NCBI RefSeq assembly: GCF_014196455.1
Contig: NZ_JACIDS010000003.1
Location: 62,001 to 126,000 of the forward strand
Length of the DNA: 64,000 nucleotides
Reading direction: 5' to 3'
Source of the DNA: Kaistia hirudinis
Lineage (GTDB): Bacteria > Pseudomonadota > Alphaproteobacteria > Rhizobiales > Kaistiaceae
Positions 29,317 through 38,334 of this stretch are shown here, piece by piece. Every line of letters begins with the position of its first letter. Position 1 is the stretch's first letter. The notes under the pieces are model-generated. The model saw nothing but the letters and a program-made list of their open reading frames with translations. It made no database searches and was not told the DNA's origin. Made by a program: the position numbers and the translations under genes.

Positions 29317-29982
29317 ATGATTGTGCTGGCTATCGATACCGCGCTCGAAAACTGCTCCGTTGCGATCTCCGACGGCTCCGATGTCTGGCATCGCGAGCAG
29401 GCGATCGGCCGCGGCCATGCCGAGGTGCTGATGCCGGCTGTCGCGGCGATGCTGGGCGAGGCCGGCCGGACCGCCCATGATCTGGATCGCATCGTGGTGA
29501 CGACAGGGCCGGGCTCCTTCACGGGCCTGCGCGTCGGCATCGCCGCCGCGCGCGGCCTCGGCCTTGCGGCCGGCGTTCCCGTGGTCGGCGTCTCGACGCT
29601 GGCGGCGCATGCCTTCCTCGCCGCGACGCTCCGGCGCGAGGCCGGCGGGCCGCCCCGCCTCATCCTCGCCCTCATTCCCGCGCGCGCCGACGAGCTCTTC
29701 GGGCAGCTGTTCTCGGCCGATGCCGAATCGCTCGAACCGCTGATGGTCGCCTCGGCTGAGGCCTTTACCGCCCGGGCGCGGGAGCTTGGTTGCGACGTTG
29801 CAGGCGCGGGCGCCGCGCTGCTCGGCGCGGATTTCGCGCCGCTGCATCTGCGCGCGGCGCCCTCCGTGACGGCTCTCCTCGCCTTCGGCGCCAGCCTCGA
29901 TCCCGCATCCCATCCGCCGGCCCCGGTCTATGGCAAGCCGCCGGACGCTGCGCCGTTCAAGGGCGGGATCGCGCGGCGATGA
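29317..29982 (+). CDS. tsaB: tRNA threonylcarbamoyladenosine biosynthesis protein TsaB
   Basis: TsaB is an ASKHA-fold partner of TsaD, needed to make t6A37 on ANN-decoding tRNAs. The 221-residue protein opens with LAIDTALENCSVAISDG and has TTGPGSFTGLRVGIAAARGLGL, the family hallmark, and VGVSTLAAHAF. It lacks the TsaD metal histidines, as expected of TsaB. It overlaps rimI by 4 bp (ATGA at 29979), so the two are translationally coupled. Confidence 0.95.
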   Translation: MIVLAIDTALENCSVAISDGSDVWHREQAIGRGHAEVLMPAVAAMLGEAGRTAHDLDRIVVTTGPGSFTGLRVGIAAARGLGLAAGVPVVGVSTLAAHAFLAATLRREAGGPPRLILALIPARADELFGQLFSADAESLEPLMVASAEAFTARARELGCDVAGAGAALLGADFAPLHLRAAPSVTALLAFGASLDPASHPPAPVYGKPPDAAPFKGGIARR

Positions 29983-30470
29983 TCGAGCTTCTGCCGCGGC
30001 CGCGGATCTTCTTCGACCAGGTGCGGGATGCGTCCGACATCGAGGCGCTCGCCGCCATTCACGCCGAGTCCTTCGGCCGTGGCTGGAGTGTGGACGAGTT
30101 CGAATCGCTGCTCGCCGACGACATGGTCCAGTGCATCGTGTTGCGGCGCGAATCGGTGTTCGGCTGGCGCCGCGTGCTCGGTTTCGTCATGGCCCGCAAC
30201 GCGGCCGGCGAGGCGGAGGTCTTGACGGTCGCCGTGTCGCAGCTTCGCCGGGGCCGCGGCTATGGCCGCCGGCTGATGGAGGAGCTCCTGCGGCGCTATT
30301 ATGCGGAGCGAGTCGCCGACATCTTCCTCGAGGTGGACGAGCAGAATCCGCCGGCGCTGGCGCTTTATCGGCGCCTCGGCTTCGTCGAGGTCGGCCGGCG
30401 CAAGGGATACTATCGCGATGCCGAGGGTCGTCAGAGCACGGCCCTTGTCTTGCGGTTGCAACTTCACTAA
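29979..30470 (+). CDS. rimI: Ribosomal protein alanine acetyltransferase RimI-like
   Basis: RimI acetylates the N-terminal alanine of ribosomal protein S18. The 163-residue GNAT protein shows the acetyl-CoA loop RRGRGYGRRLMEELL and the C-terminal Y-rich block NPPALALYRRLGFVEVGRRKGYY. The long upstream extension of the frame lies inside tsaB and is discarded; the ATG overlaps the tsaB stop. The pairing tsaB-rimI is common and supports RimI, though the target is not proven. Confidence 0.88.
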   Translation: MIELLPRPRIFFDQVRDASDIEALAAIHAESFGRGWSVDEFESLLADDMVQCIVLRRESVFGWRRVLGFVMARNAAGEAEVLTVAVSQLRRGRGYGRRLMEELLRRYYAERVADIFLEVDEQNPPALALYRRLGFVEVGRRKGYYRDAEGRQSTALVLRLQLH

Positions 30471-30508
30471 GCGGCTGTCACCTTGCCGGCAGCCGAAGGA
30501 CGGGCGGG

Positions 30509-30997
30509 ATGAGCGACAATACGCCGATACCGACGCTTGAGGAGGCGTGTGCCGCCAAGGGCATGCGCATGACAGAGCAGCGTCGCATCATTGCGCGGGT
30601 GCTCGACGAGGCGACGGACCACCCCGATGTCGAGGAGGTCTATCGGCGCGCCTTCGCGATCGATGCGCGCATCTCGATCTCGACCGTCTATCGCACCGTG
30701 AAGCTGTTCGAGGACGCCGGCATCATCGAGCGTCACGATTTCCGCGACGGCCGCAGCCGTTACGAGACCGTCTCTGAGGAGCATCACGATCATCTGATCG
30801 ATCTCCGCTCGGGCGAAGTGATCGAGTTCCGCAGCGAAGAGATCGAGGCCCTGCAGGACATGATCGCCCAGCGGCTCGGCTTCCGCCTCGTCGATCATCG
30901 CCTGGAACTCTACTGCGTCCCGCTCGCCGACCGGGCCAAGACCGAGCCGGGCAGGAACGACATGGACAAGAACGACCCGGACAAGAAGGAGACTTGA
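30509..30997 (+). CDS. fur: Fur/Mur family metal-dependent repressor
   Basis: The 162-residue protein has the Fur winged helix (MRMTEQRRIIARVLDEA, ISISTVYRTVKLFEDAGII) and a regulatory metal site EHHDHLID at residues 91-98 with E110/H130 following. The C-terminal CxxC zinc motif is missing; only C14 and C137 are present. In Rhizobiales the closest Fur homologue is usually Mur, which senses manganese, so Mn response is as likely as Fe. A lysine/aspartate-rich tail ends the protein. The stop overlaps the next start (TGATG). Confidence 0.9.
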   Translation: MSDNTPIPTLEEACAAKGMRMTEQRRIIARVLDEATDHPDVEEVYRRAFAIDARISISTVYRTVKLFEDAGIIERHDFRDGRSRYETVSEEHHDHLIDLRSGEVIEFRSEEIEALQDMIAQRLGFRLVDHRLELYCVPLADRAKTEPGRNDMDKNDPDKKET

Positions 30998-31818
30998 TGG
31001 CCCGGCTCCGCGTCGGCATCGTTCTGATCGTCCTGGCGATCACGACGCTCGTCCTTTTGCCGGTCCAGCTCATAGCGATCCGCTTCTTCCCGGCGCTGGC
31101 GGCGCGCGTGCCGATGGCGTGGCAGCGGGTCGCGGCCTTCTGCCTCGGCCTCAAGGTCACGATGCAGGGCGAGCCCTCCGCCAAGCGGCCGCTGATGATC
31201 GTCTCGAATCACGTCTCCTGGCTCGATATCGTCACGCTCGGCTCGGCATTGCCGGTGTCCTTCATTGCCAAGAGCGAGGTCGGCACCTGGCCGGTGGTCA
31301 AATGGCTGGCGCGGCTGCAACGCAGCGTTTTCGTCGACCGCACGCGGCGCGCGATGACCTCGGCCTCGACCGAGGCGATCGCGGGTCGCCTGCGCGCAGG
31401 CGACACGATGGTGCTCTTCGCGGAGGGGACGACCGATGACGGGATCTCCGTGCTGCCATTCCGCAGTGCGCTCGTTGGGGCCGCGCAGGAGGTGGCTGGC
31501 GCAGAGGCTTCGGCGGTCGTCCAGCCGGTCGCGATCGTCTATACGGCGCTGCAGGGTATTCCGATCGGCCGGCTCCGCATGTCGGATGTCGCCTGGCATG
31601 GCGACATGGACCTCGCCCCGCATCTCCTCGGCCTGATCGGTGTCGGCGCGATCGATGCGGTCGTCGTCTTCGGCACGCCGATCCCCTTCGGGCCCGATGC
31701 CGACCGCAAGACGGTCACCGCCGCGGCCGAGGCGGAGGTGCGCCGCATGGTGCGTGCGGCACGCGCGGCGCGGGGGCCGCGTCGCGCGCCTATTCTCACG
31801 GGAGCCGAAAGCGGCTAG
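30997..31818 (+). CDS. 1-acyl-sn-glycerol-3-phosphate acyltransferase (PlsC family)
   Basis: This membrane enzyme transfers acyl groups in phospholipid synthesis. The 273-residue protein has an N-terminal membrane anchor ([20 protein letters not shown]), the catalytic H-x4-D (NHVSWLD, H72-D77), and the phosphate-binding FAEGTT block at about 141-146. The ATG at 30997 overlaps the fur stop; a TTG three bases earlier is also possible. PlsC and the ornithine-lipid acyltransferase OlsA look alike, so the exact acceptor is unsure. It precedes miaB. Confidence 0.87.
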   Translation: MARLRVGIVLIVLAITTLVLLPVQLIAIRFFPALAARVPMAWQRVAAFCLGLKVTMQGEPSAKRPLMIVSNHVSWLDIVTLGSALPVSFIAKSEVGTWPVVKWLARLQRSVFVDRTRRAMTSASTEAIAGRLRAGDTMVLFAEGTTDDGISVLPFRSALVGAAQEVAGAEASAVVQPVAIVYTALQGIPIGRLRMSDVAWHGDMDLAPHLLGLIGVGAIDAVVVFGTPIPFGPDADRKTVTAAAEAEVRRMVRAARAARGPRRAPILTGAESG

Positions 31819-31873
31819 GAAAGGTCGGGAAACAGCGGGCTCCTCCGCCGCTGGCCATTCAACCCGGGGACCG

Positions 31874-33277
31874 ATGACCGGAACGCCGAACACGAAGCGC
31901 GTCTTCATCAAGACCTATGGCTGCCAGATGAACGTCTACGATTCCGATCGTATGACGGACGCACTGGCGATCGAAGGCTACGAGCCGACCGATCATGTCG
32001 AAGACGCCGATCTCGTTCTCCTGAACACCTGCCACATCCGCGAGAAGGCCGCCGAGAAGGTTTATTCCGAACTCGGTCGCGTTCGCGTGCTGAAGGAGGC
32101 GGCTGCGCGGGAAGGGCGGCGCGTCGTCGTGGGCGTCGCCGGCTGCGTCGCGCAGGCCGAGGGCGACGAGATTGCCCGGCGTGCGCCGGTGGTCGACCTC
32201 GTCGTCGGGCCGCAATCCTACCAGCATCTGCCCGCGCTTCTGGCCGATGTCGCGCGCGGCAAGCGTCCGGTCGAGACCGAGTTCGCGATCGCCGAGAAGT
32301 TCGAGCGCCTGCCGGCCGCCGCGCGCGAACGCACGCAGAGCCGCGGCGTGACCGCCTTCCTGACGATCCAGGAAGGCTGCGACAAGTTCTGCACCTTCTG
32401 CGTCGTGCCCTATACGCGCGGTGCCGAGGTCTCGCGCCCCGTCGCGCGGATCGTCGAGGAAGCCGAGCGACTGGTGGAAGCGGGCGTGCGCGAGGTGACG
32501 CTGCTCGGCCAGAACGTCAATGCCTGGCACGGCGCCGGTCCGGATGGCAGCGAGTGGGGCCTCGGCCAGCTGCTCTACCGCCTCGCGGAGATCCCCGGCC
32601 TCGCGCGGCTGCGCTATACCACCAGCCATCCGCGCGACATGGACGATGCGCTGATCGCGGTCCATCGCGACCTGCCGGCGCTGATGCCCTATCTCCACCT
32701 TCCGGTGCAATCGGGCTCCGACGCCATTCTCGCGGCCATGAACCGGCGCCATCGCGCCGATGATTATCTCCGCCTCGTCGACCGCATCCGCGACGTGCGG
32801 CCGGACATCGCGATGTCCGGCGACTTCATCGTCGGCTTTCCCGGCGAGAGCGACGCGGATTTCGAGGCGACGATGCGTCTCGTCGAGCGCGTCGGCTACG
32901 CCGCGGCCTACTCGTTCAAGTATAGCCCCCGGCCGGGCACGCCGGCCGCCGGCCTCGGCACGCAGGTGTCCGACGCCGTCGCGAGCGAACGCCTCTATCG
33001 CCTTCAAGCTCTCATTGCAGCCCAGCAGACCGCCTTCAACCAGTCAAAGGTCGGAACCCATATGGACGTGCTGTTCGAGCGAGCCGGCCGCCGCCCCGGC
33101 CAGATCATGGGGCGCTCGCCCTATCTCCAGGCCGTCCAGCTTGACGGCGATCCATCCTGGATCGGCCGCATCGGCCGCGTGGCGATCTCGGGCCTCGGCA
33201 CGAATTCGCTGTTCGGCGCCCGCATCGAGGCCGTCCCGGCCCCGCGCGCAACCCCCCTGCCGGAGATGGCGACGTGA
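31874..33277 (+). CDS. miaB: tRNA-2-methylthio-N6-dimethylallyladenosine synthase
   Basis: MiaB is a radical-SAM methylthiotransferase that modifies A37 of tRNA. The 467-residue protein has three N-terminal cysteines for the auxiliary cluster (C17 in TYGCQMN, C53 in [10 protein letters not shown]91 in VAGCVAQ), the radical SAM CxxxCxxC C169/C173/C176 in GCDKFCTFC, and a C-terminal TRAM domain. The upstream extension is inside the acyltransferase; the ATG at 31874 is chosen. It heads miaB-phoH-ybeY-corC-lnt, the same order as miaB-ybeZYX-lnt in E. coli. GTGA overlap links it to phoH. Confidence 0.97.
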   Translation: MTGTPNTKRVFIKTYGCQMNVYDSDRMTDALAIEGYEPTDHVEDADLVLLNTCHIREKAAEKVYSELGRVRVLKEAAAREGRRVVVGVAGCVAQAEGDEIARRAPVVDLVVGPQSYQHLPALLADVARGKRPVETEFAIAEKFERLPAAARERTQSRGVTAFLTIQEGCDKFCTFCVVPYTRGAEVSRPVARIVEEAERLVEAGVREVTLLGQNVNAWHGAGPDGSEWGLGQLLYRLAEIPGLARLRYTTSHPRDMDDALIAVHRDLPALMPYLHLPVQSGSDAILAAMNRRHRADDYLRLVDRIRDVRPDIAMSGDFIVGFPGESDADFEATMRLVERVGYAAAYSFKYSPRPGTPAAGLGTQVSDAVASERLYRLQALIAAQQTAFNQSKVGTHMDVLFERAGRRPGQIMGRSPYLQAVQLDGDPSWIGRIGRVAISGLGTNSLFGARIEAVPAPRATPLPEMAT

Positions 33278-34356
33278 ACGCACGCTCCTCGACACCGCAT
33301 CGCCCGACCCGCGGCGGACGCGTATCGGACATGTCGCATGCCTCTGACATCGCCCATGTCGTGATCGGCTTCGACGATAATCGCCTGGCGAGCGAGTTGT
33401 TCGGCCAGTTCGACCAGAACCTCGCGATTCTCGAGCAGAAGCTGGGCATTGAAGCGGTTGCCCGCGGCAACCAGCTCACCATCCGCGGCCGGCCGGAGGC
33501 CTGTGCCCAGGCGCGTCTCGCGCTCGACCTTCTCTATATCCGCCTGCAGCAGGGCCACGAGATCGGGCCGGGCGATGTCGAAGGCGCGCTCCGCATGGCC
33601 GAGACGGCCGATGAGCAGTTGAGCCTGCCGAGCTTTGAGCCGCGCGGCCGCCTCGCCATGGCGCAGATCTCGACCCGCCGCCGCACCATCATGGCCCGCA
33701 ACCCGGCGCAGGACGCCTATATCCGGGCGATGGATCGCTCGGAAATGGTGTTCGGCATCGGGCCGGCCGGCACGGGCAAGACCTATCTCGCCGTCGCCTA
33801 TGCCGCGGCGCTGATCGAGCGCGGCGATGTCTCGCGGCTCATCCTGTCGCGTCCGGCCGTCGAGGCGGGCGAGCGTCTCGGCTTCCTGCCGGGCGACATG
33901 AAGGAGAAGGTCGACCCCTATCTGCGGCCGCTCTATGACGCGCTCTACGACATGATGCCCGCCGACAAGGTCGAGCGCGGGCTCACCTCCGGCATGATCG
34001 AGGTGGCGCCGCTCGCCTTCATGCGCGGCCGTACGCTCGCCAATGCCGTCGTGATCCTGGACGAGGCGCAGAATACGACCTCGATGCAGATGAAGATGTT
34101 CCTGACGCGTATCGGCGAGGGATCGCGCATGATCATCACGGGCGATCCGAGCCAGGTCGACCTGCCGAACGGCCAGGTTTCCGGCCTCGCCGAGGCGGTC
34201 GACATTCTCCGCGACGTTCCCGGCATCGTGCAGATCCGCTTCAGCGATGTCGACGTGGTGCGCCATCCGCTCGTCGGGCGCATTGTCCGCGCCTATGATG
34301 CGGTGTCGCGGCTGCCATCGGCGCCGCATCGCGGAGGCCAGGGGGAAGAGGCATGA
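33274..34356 (+). CDS. PhoH-like ATPase (YbeZ type)
   Basis: PhoH-like proteins are ATPases linked to RNA and ribosome quality control with YbeY. The 360-residue protein has an N-terminal KH-like part (about 60-100) and the P-loop GPAGTGKT at 163-170 with Walker [11 protein letters not shown]. Start is GTG overlapping the miaB stop; an ATG at residue 20 ([14 protein letters not shown]) is an alternative and may be the true start. It overlaps ybeY by 4 bp. Confidence 0.93.
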   Translation: MNARSSTPHRPTRGGRVSDMSHASDIAHVVIGFDDNRLASELFGQFDQNLAILEQKLGIEAVARGNQLTIRGRPEACAQARLALDLLYIRLQQGHEIGPGDVEGALRMAETADEQLSLPSFEPRGRLAMAQISTRRRTIMARNPAQDAYIRAMDRSEMVFGIGPAGTGKTYLAVAYAAALIERGDVSRLILSRPAVEAGERLGFLPGDMKEKVDPYLRPLYDALYDMMPADKVERGLTSGMIEVAPLAFMRGRTLANAVVILDEAQNTTSMQMKMFLTRIGEGSRMIITGDPSQVDLPNGQVSGLAEAVDILRDVPGIVQIRFSDVDVVRHPLVGRIVRAYDAVSRLPSAPHRGGQGEEA

Positions 34357-34865
34357 CGGCCGAACTGCCGATCGCCGTCGACGTGCTGGTCGAGGCCGGC
34401 ACCTGGCCGGCCAATTCGGAACTCGCCAAGCTGGTCGCGGACGCCGTCGAGGCGAGCATCGCGGTCGGCGGGCTGCGCTTCGTCGAGGGCTCCGAGCTCT
34501 CGGTCGTCTTCACGGACGATGATCATGTGCGCGCGCTCAACGCGCATTATCGCGAGAAGGACCGGCCGACCAATGTTCTCTCCTTCCCCGGCACGCCGCC
34601 GGGCCGCGACCGGTTCGGGCCGCTGCTCGGCGATATCGTGCTGGCGCAGGAGACCGTTTCGGCCGAAGCGGAGCAGGAAGACCTTCCCTTCGAGCACCAC
34701 CTCACCCACTTGGTTGTGCACGGCTTGCTTCACCTCTTCGGTCATGATCACATCGAGGACGCAGAGGCCGAACGCATGGAAGCGCTGGAAACCAAGATTC
34801 TTGGCCGCCTCGGCGTTGCAGATCCCTATGCCGGAGCTGAGCTCGACGGCGGCGCGCACCACTAG
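34353..34865 (+). CDS. ybeY: Endoribonuclease YbeY
   Basis: YbeY is a zinc metalloprotein needed for 16S rRNA 3' maturation and ribosome quality control. The 170-residue protein has the HGLLHLFGHDH motif with zinc ligands H123, H127 and H133, and the RPTNVLSFP block. It overlaps phoH (ATGA) and is followed 12 bp later by corC. Confidence 0.96.
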   Translation: MTAELPIAVDVLVEAGTWPANSELAKLVADAVEASIAVGGLRFVEGSELSVVFTDDDHVRALNAHYREKDRPTNVLSFPGTPPGRDRFGPLLGDIVLAQETVSAEAEQEDLPFEHHLTHLVVHGLLHLFGHDHIEDAEAERMEALETKILGRLGVADPYAGAELDGGAHH

Positions 34866-34877
34866 ATTGACAGGACG

Positions 34878-35855
34878 ATGACCGACACTGACACGCCCGG
34901 CTCGGGCGCCGAAGCGAACCCGGAACCCCAGAGTAGCCAGAGCTCCGCCCCGGAACGGGAGGCGGAAAGAAGTCCCGAAAGCTGGCTCGACCGCCTGCGT
35001 CAGGTGGTCGGCCTGAAGCCTGCGGCGTCGCTGCGGGCCAATATCGAGGATGCGCTCGCGGGCGAGGGGGCCGAGGACGCCTTCTCCGACGAAGAGCGGC
35101 GCATGCTGCGCAATATCCTGCATCTGCGCGAGGTCCGCGTCGACGACGTGATGGTGCCGCGGGCGGATATCCTGGCGATCGAGGTCGACACCACGCTCGG
35201 CGAGGCGCTGAAGGCGTTCCGCGAATCCGGCCATTCGCGCATGCCGGTCTATCGCGAGTCGCTCGATGATCCGATCGGCATGGTCCACATCAAGGACCTG
35301 ATGGGCCACATCATGTCGGAGGCGCTGGCCGATGGCGCGCTGGATCTTTCCCGCGTCGACCTGACCGTGAAGCTCGCCGACGCCGATCTCGTGCGCCGCG
35401 TTCTCTTCGTGCCGGCCTCCATGCATGCGGCGACCATGCTGTCGACCATGCAGGCCAATCGCGTCCAGATGGCGGTGGTCATCGACGAATATGGCGGCAC
35501 GGACGGGCTGGTTTCGCTCGAGGATGTCGTCGAGATCGTGTTTGGCGAGATCGAGGACGAGCACGACGAGGAAGAGGCGCCGCAGATCGTGCGCGAGGCG
35601 GATGGCAGCTTCCTCGCCGACGCGCGCGCCGACCTCGACGAGTTCGAGACCGCGATCGGGACCCGACTCGATCTCGGCTCCGAGCATGACGACGTCGATA
35701 CGGTCGGTGGTCTCGTCTTCACGCTGCTCGGGCGCATCCCCTTGCCGGGCGAGCGGGTCGACATTCCCGGTGGCCTCGAATTCGAGATCCTCGATTCCGA
35801 TCGCCGTCGCGTGAAGCGGCTGCGCGTGCGCCGGCGCGACGCCGCCGCGGCTTGA
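34878..35855 (+). CDS. CorC/YbeX-type CBS-pair protein (hemolysin family)
   Basis: The 325-residue protein has two CBS domains (MVPRADILAIEVDTTL ... VDEYGGTDGLVSLEDVVEIVF) and a C-terminal CorC_HlyC transporter-associated domain (FLADARADLDEFE). There is no N-terminal DUF21 membrane part, so it is the short YbeX/CorC form, linked in E. coli to magnesium export and to ribosome-linked functions of the ybeZYX operon. A long acidic, low-complexity N-terminus (first 35 residues) precedes it. It ends 67 bp before lnt. Confidence 0.9.
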   Translation: MTDTDTPGSGAEANPEPQSSQSSAPEREAERSPESWLDRLRQVVGLKPAASLRANIEDALAGEGAEDAFSDEERRMLRNILHLREVRVDDVMVPRADILAIEVDTTLGEALKAFRESGHSRMPVYRESLDDPIGMVHIKDLMGHIMSEALADGALDLSRVDLTVKLADADLVRRVLFVPASMHAATMLSTMQANRVQMAVVIDEYGGTDGLVSLEDVVEIVFGEIEDEHDEEEAPQIVREADGSFLADARADLDEFETAIGTRLDLGSEHDDVDTVGGLVFTLLGRIPLPGERVDIPGGLEFEILDSDRRRVKRLRVRRRDAAAA

Positions 35856-35922
35856 CCGCTTGCGGCGGCTCGCTCATCCCTGACGCGAAACGTGACCGCC
35901 TGACCGATTCGAGGATCCGCTC

Positions 35923-37563
35923 ATGCCGCACCGGTCCGCACCGGGGCGAGCCGCGCTCGCCTTCGGGCGCTTCGCCCTGCTGAGCTGGGGCTGGCGGCGG
36001 CTGGCGCTCGCGGGCGGTGCCGGCGCGCTGTCGGCGCTCGCGCTTGCCCCGCTCGGCTGGCTTCCGGTCCTCTGGCTGACCATGCCGGTTCTGGTCTGGC
36101 TGCTCGATGGCTGTATTCCCGCGCCGGGTGCTGGCCTTGGCGCGCGCCTCGCCGCACCCTTCCTCGTCGGCTGGAGCTTCGGCTTCGGCTATTTCCTCGG
36201 CGGCCTCTGGTGGATCGGCGTCGCCTTCTTCGCCGATGCCGGCGCCCTGCTCTGGCTCATGCCCCTCGCGGTGCTGATGCTCCCCGCTGGCCTCGCGCTG
36301 TTCTGGGGCGTCGCCACGGCGGCAGCGCGCTGCTTCTGGCCCGAGGGATGGCCCCGCCTCCTCGTGCTCGCCGTGGCGCTGAGCCTCGCCGAATGGCTGC
36401 GCGGCCATGTGTTGACCGGATTTCCCTGGAATGCGCTCGGCTACACGCTGATGCCGGCACCCTTGCTGATGCAGATCGCGTCCCTGATCGGGCTTTGGGG
36501 CGTGACGCTGCTCGCCATCCTCGTCTTTGCGGCGCCGGTGCTCATCTTCGGGCCGACGGCCCATGCGCGGCGCGGCGACCGCATCGTCTTCGTCGCGATC
36601 CTCGTCCTGTTCGCGGCCGATGCCGGCTTCGGCGCCCTGCGGCTTGCGCGCGCCGAAGGGGGCTTTGTCGACGGCGTGAACCTCCGCCTCGTGCAGCCGG
36701 TGATTCCGCAGGACGAGAAATGGTCGCCCGATCGCGGCGACGAGGTCATGGCCCGCTATCTCGGGCTCAGTGCGACCGGCATGACCGAGGGTGGCAAGCC
36801 GCCCTTCACCGTCCTCGTCTGGCCGGAGACCGCGTTCCCCTTCTATCTGACGGATCGTCCCAATGCGCTCGCCGCGATCGGCGCGCTGCTGCCGCCCGGC
36901 ACGACCCTCCTGACCGGCGCGGTGCGCGCGGAGCCTGATGCCAGCGAGCCTTTCGGCGCCCGCGTCTTCAACAGCCTCTATGTCATCGGCGATGACGGCG
37001 CGATCCTCGATGCCTATGACAAGGTGCATCTGGTGCCGTTCGGCGAGTATCTGCCGTTCGAGACATGGTTCAGGCGAATCGGTCTGCGCCAGATGGTAGC
37101 GCTGCCGGGCGGGTTCGACCCCGGCCGACGCCTGCGCACGATCGCGCTGCCCAATGCACCGTCGTTCGGCGCCCTGATCTGTTACGAGATCATCTTTCCC
37201 GGTGCCGCGACCGATCGGGTCGATCGGCCGGCCTGGCTTGTAAACGTCACCAATGATGCCTGGTTCGGCGATACGCCGGGCCCGCGTCAGCATCTCCAGC
37301 AAGCCGTCGTCCGCGCCGTGGAGGAGGGGCTGCCGCTGGCCCGTGCCGCCAATTCCGGGGTTTCAGCCATCGTGGACCCCTATGGCCGGATCCTGGCGCA
37401 GAAGGGTGTAAACGTCGCTGGCGTGGTAGATGGGCCGCTCCCGCAAGCGACCGCGCCGACTATCTACTCACGCTTTGGTGATACGATCTATTTCGGTTTG
37501 GCTCTGTTGTTTTTGGGTGCGGCCGCTACTGGTAATTTCACTAGAACTAAACGTCGCAATTGA
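35923..37563 (+). CDS. lnt: Apolipoprotein N-acyltransferase
   Basis: Lnt adds the third acyl chain to lipoproteins at the inner membrane. The 546-residue protein has an N-terminal block of membrane segments and a periplasmic nitrilase-like domain with triad residues visible in VWPETAFPFYL (Glu), YDKVHLVPFGEYLP (Lys) and ICYEIIFPG (Cys). In Sinorhizobium the homologue is actA, an acid-tolerance gene next to phrR, the same context as here. Starts at ATG 35923, the only ATG before the membrane part. Confidence 0.95.
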   Translation: MPHRSAPGRAALAFGRFALLSWGWRRLALAGGAGALSALALAPLGWLPVLWLTMPVLVWLLDGCIPAPGAGLGARLAAPFLVGWSFGFGYFLGGLWWIGVAFFADAGALLWLMPLAVLMLPAGLALFWGVATAAARCFWPEGWPRLLVLAVALSLAEWLRGHVLTGFPWNALGYTLMPAPLLMQIASLIGLWGVTLLAILVFAAPVLIFGPTAHARRGDRIVFVAILVLFAADAGFGALRLARAEGGFVDGVNLRLVQPVIPQDEKWSPDRGDEVMARYLGLSATGMTEGGKPPFTVLVWPETAFPFYLTDRPNALAAIGALLPPGTTLLTGAVRAEPDASEPFGARVFNSLYVIGDDGAILDAYDKVHLVPFGEYLPFETWFRRIGLRQMVALPGGFDPGRRLRTIALPNAPSFGALICYEIIFPGAATDRVDRPAWLVNVTNDAWFGDTPGPRQHLQQAVVRAVEEGLPLARAANSGVSAIVDPYGRILAQKGVNVAGVVDGPLPQATAPTIYSRFGDTIYFGLALLFLGAAATGNFTRTKRRN

Positions 37564-37588
37564 CACGATCTGAGATGCGCCGCATTTT

Positions 37589-37602
37589 GCCCCCCGTGGG
37601 GC
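37589..37602 (+). terminator. Small hairpin downstream of lnt
   Basis: GCCCC and GGGGC pair over a CCGT loop, 26 bp past the lnt stop. There is no T-run after it (CTTAAGG), so it is a weak candidate terminator. Confidence 0.3.
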
Positions 37603-37720
37603 TTAAGGTTCCGGGCTCAAAAGGCTCCGGGCCATTCGGTTAGGCGTATAGTCGGCGGCGGGGAACTGTTTCGCCAGCACGCCGATTCATGTGCGTCTAG
37701 TTTTCAGAGGTTAGCCCTAG

Positions 37721-38131
37721 ATGGTCAATAAGAAGCAGCCCAATCCGATCGACATTCATGTTGGAAGCCGCGTGCGGCTTCGGCGCATGATGCAGGGGAT
37801 GAGCCAGGAAAAACTTGGCGAGAGCCTCGGCATCACCTTCCAGCAGATCCAGAAATACGAGAAGGGCACGAACCGGATCGGTGCCAGCAGGCTGCAGCAT
37901 ATCGCCTCCGTCCTCGAAGTCCCGGTCTCGTTCTTCTTCGAGGATGCCCCGGGTGCCGCGACTGAGCCCGGCTTTGCGGAGTCGCGTCCCGCCGCCTTCG
38001 TGACGGATTTCCTCGCCAGCGCCGAGGGCTTGCAGCTCAACAAGGCGTTCGTCCGCATCAAGGACGCGAAGCTGCGCCGGCGCGTTGTCGAGCTGGTGCG
38101 TTCGATCGCCGGCGAAGAAGCCGAGGACTGA
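37721..38131 (+). CDS. Xre-family helix-turn-helix regulator (PhrR-like)
   Basis: The 136-residue protein has a classic Cro/C1 HTH (GSRVRLRRMMQGMSQEKLGE, then SLGITFQQIQKYEKGTNRIG) followed by a C-terminal part with SVLEVPVSFFFEDA and an acidic end. It lies between lnt and metK, exactly where Sinorhizobium has the acid-induced regulator phrR after actA (lnt). An AGAGG ribosome site lies about 10 bases upstream of the ATG. Its DNA target is unknown; it may act on metK or on stress genes. Confidence 0.88.
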   Translation: MVNKKQPNPIDIHVGSRVRLRRMMQGMSQEKLGESLGITFQQIQKYEKGTNRIGASRLQHIASVLEVPVSFFFEDAPGAATEPGFAESRPAAFVTDFLASAEGLQLNKAFVRIKDAKLRRRVVELVRSIAGEEAED

Positions 38132-38164
38132 TCGCTTCCCGATCTCGAGAAACGCCTGACCAAG

Positions 38165-38195
38165 GGCAGAAGGCTTCTGCCGGGACGCTCCCGGC
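38165..38195 (+). other. Two overlapping hairpins between the Xre gene and metK
   Basis: Hairpin one pairs GGCAGAA with TTCTGCC (38165-38181, 3-base loop). Hairpin two pairs GCCGGGA with TCCCGGC (38179-38195, 3-base loop). They share three bases, so they exclude each other. A third weak arm pair (AACAGC 38199-38204 / GCTGTT 38220-38225) follows. Function is unknown; they could end the regulator transcript. Confidence 0.4.
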
Positions 38196-38247
38196 TGGAA
38201 CAGCCTTGCGCTTTGCCGTGCTGTTGCGGAAACGGGCTTGATCTCGC

Positions 38248-38274
38248 TTGACGGGTGAACTCATCGGGTTAAAA
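38248..38274 (+). promoter_or_regulatory. Candidate promoter of metK
   Basis: TTGACG (38248-38253) is a good -35; TTAAAA (38269-38274) follows after 15 bases as a weak -10. It lies about 60 bp before the metK start. Spacing is short, so confidence is limited. Confidence 0.3.
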
Positions 38275-38334
38275 GCGTTCGTCGGAAGCTCGGGCGCTTG
38301 ACCCAGCTGAGATTTTCTGCGGGGTCATTTCCAA

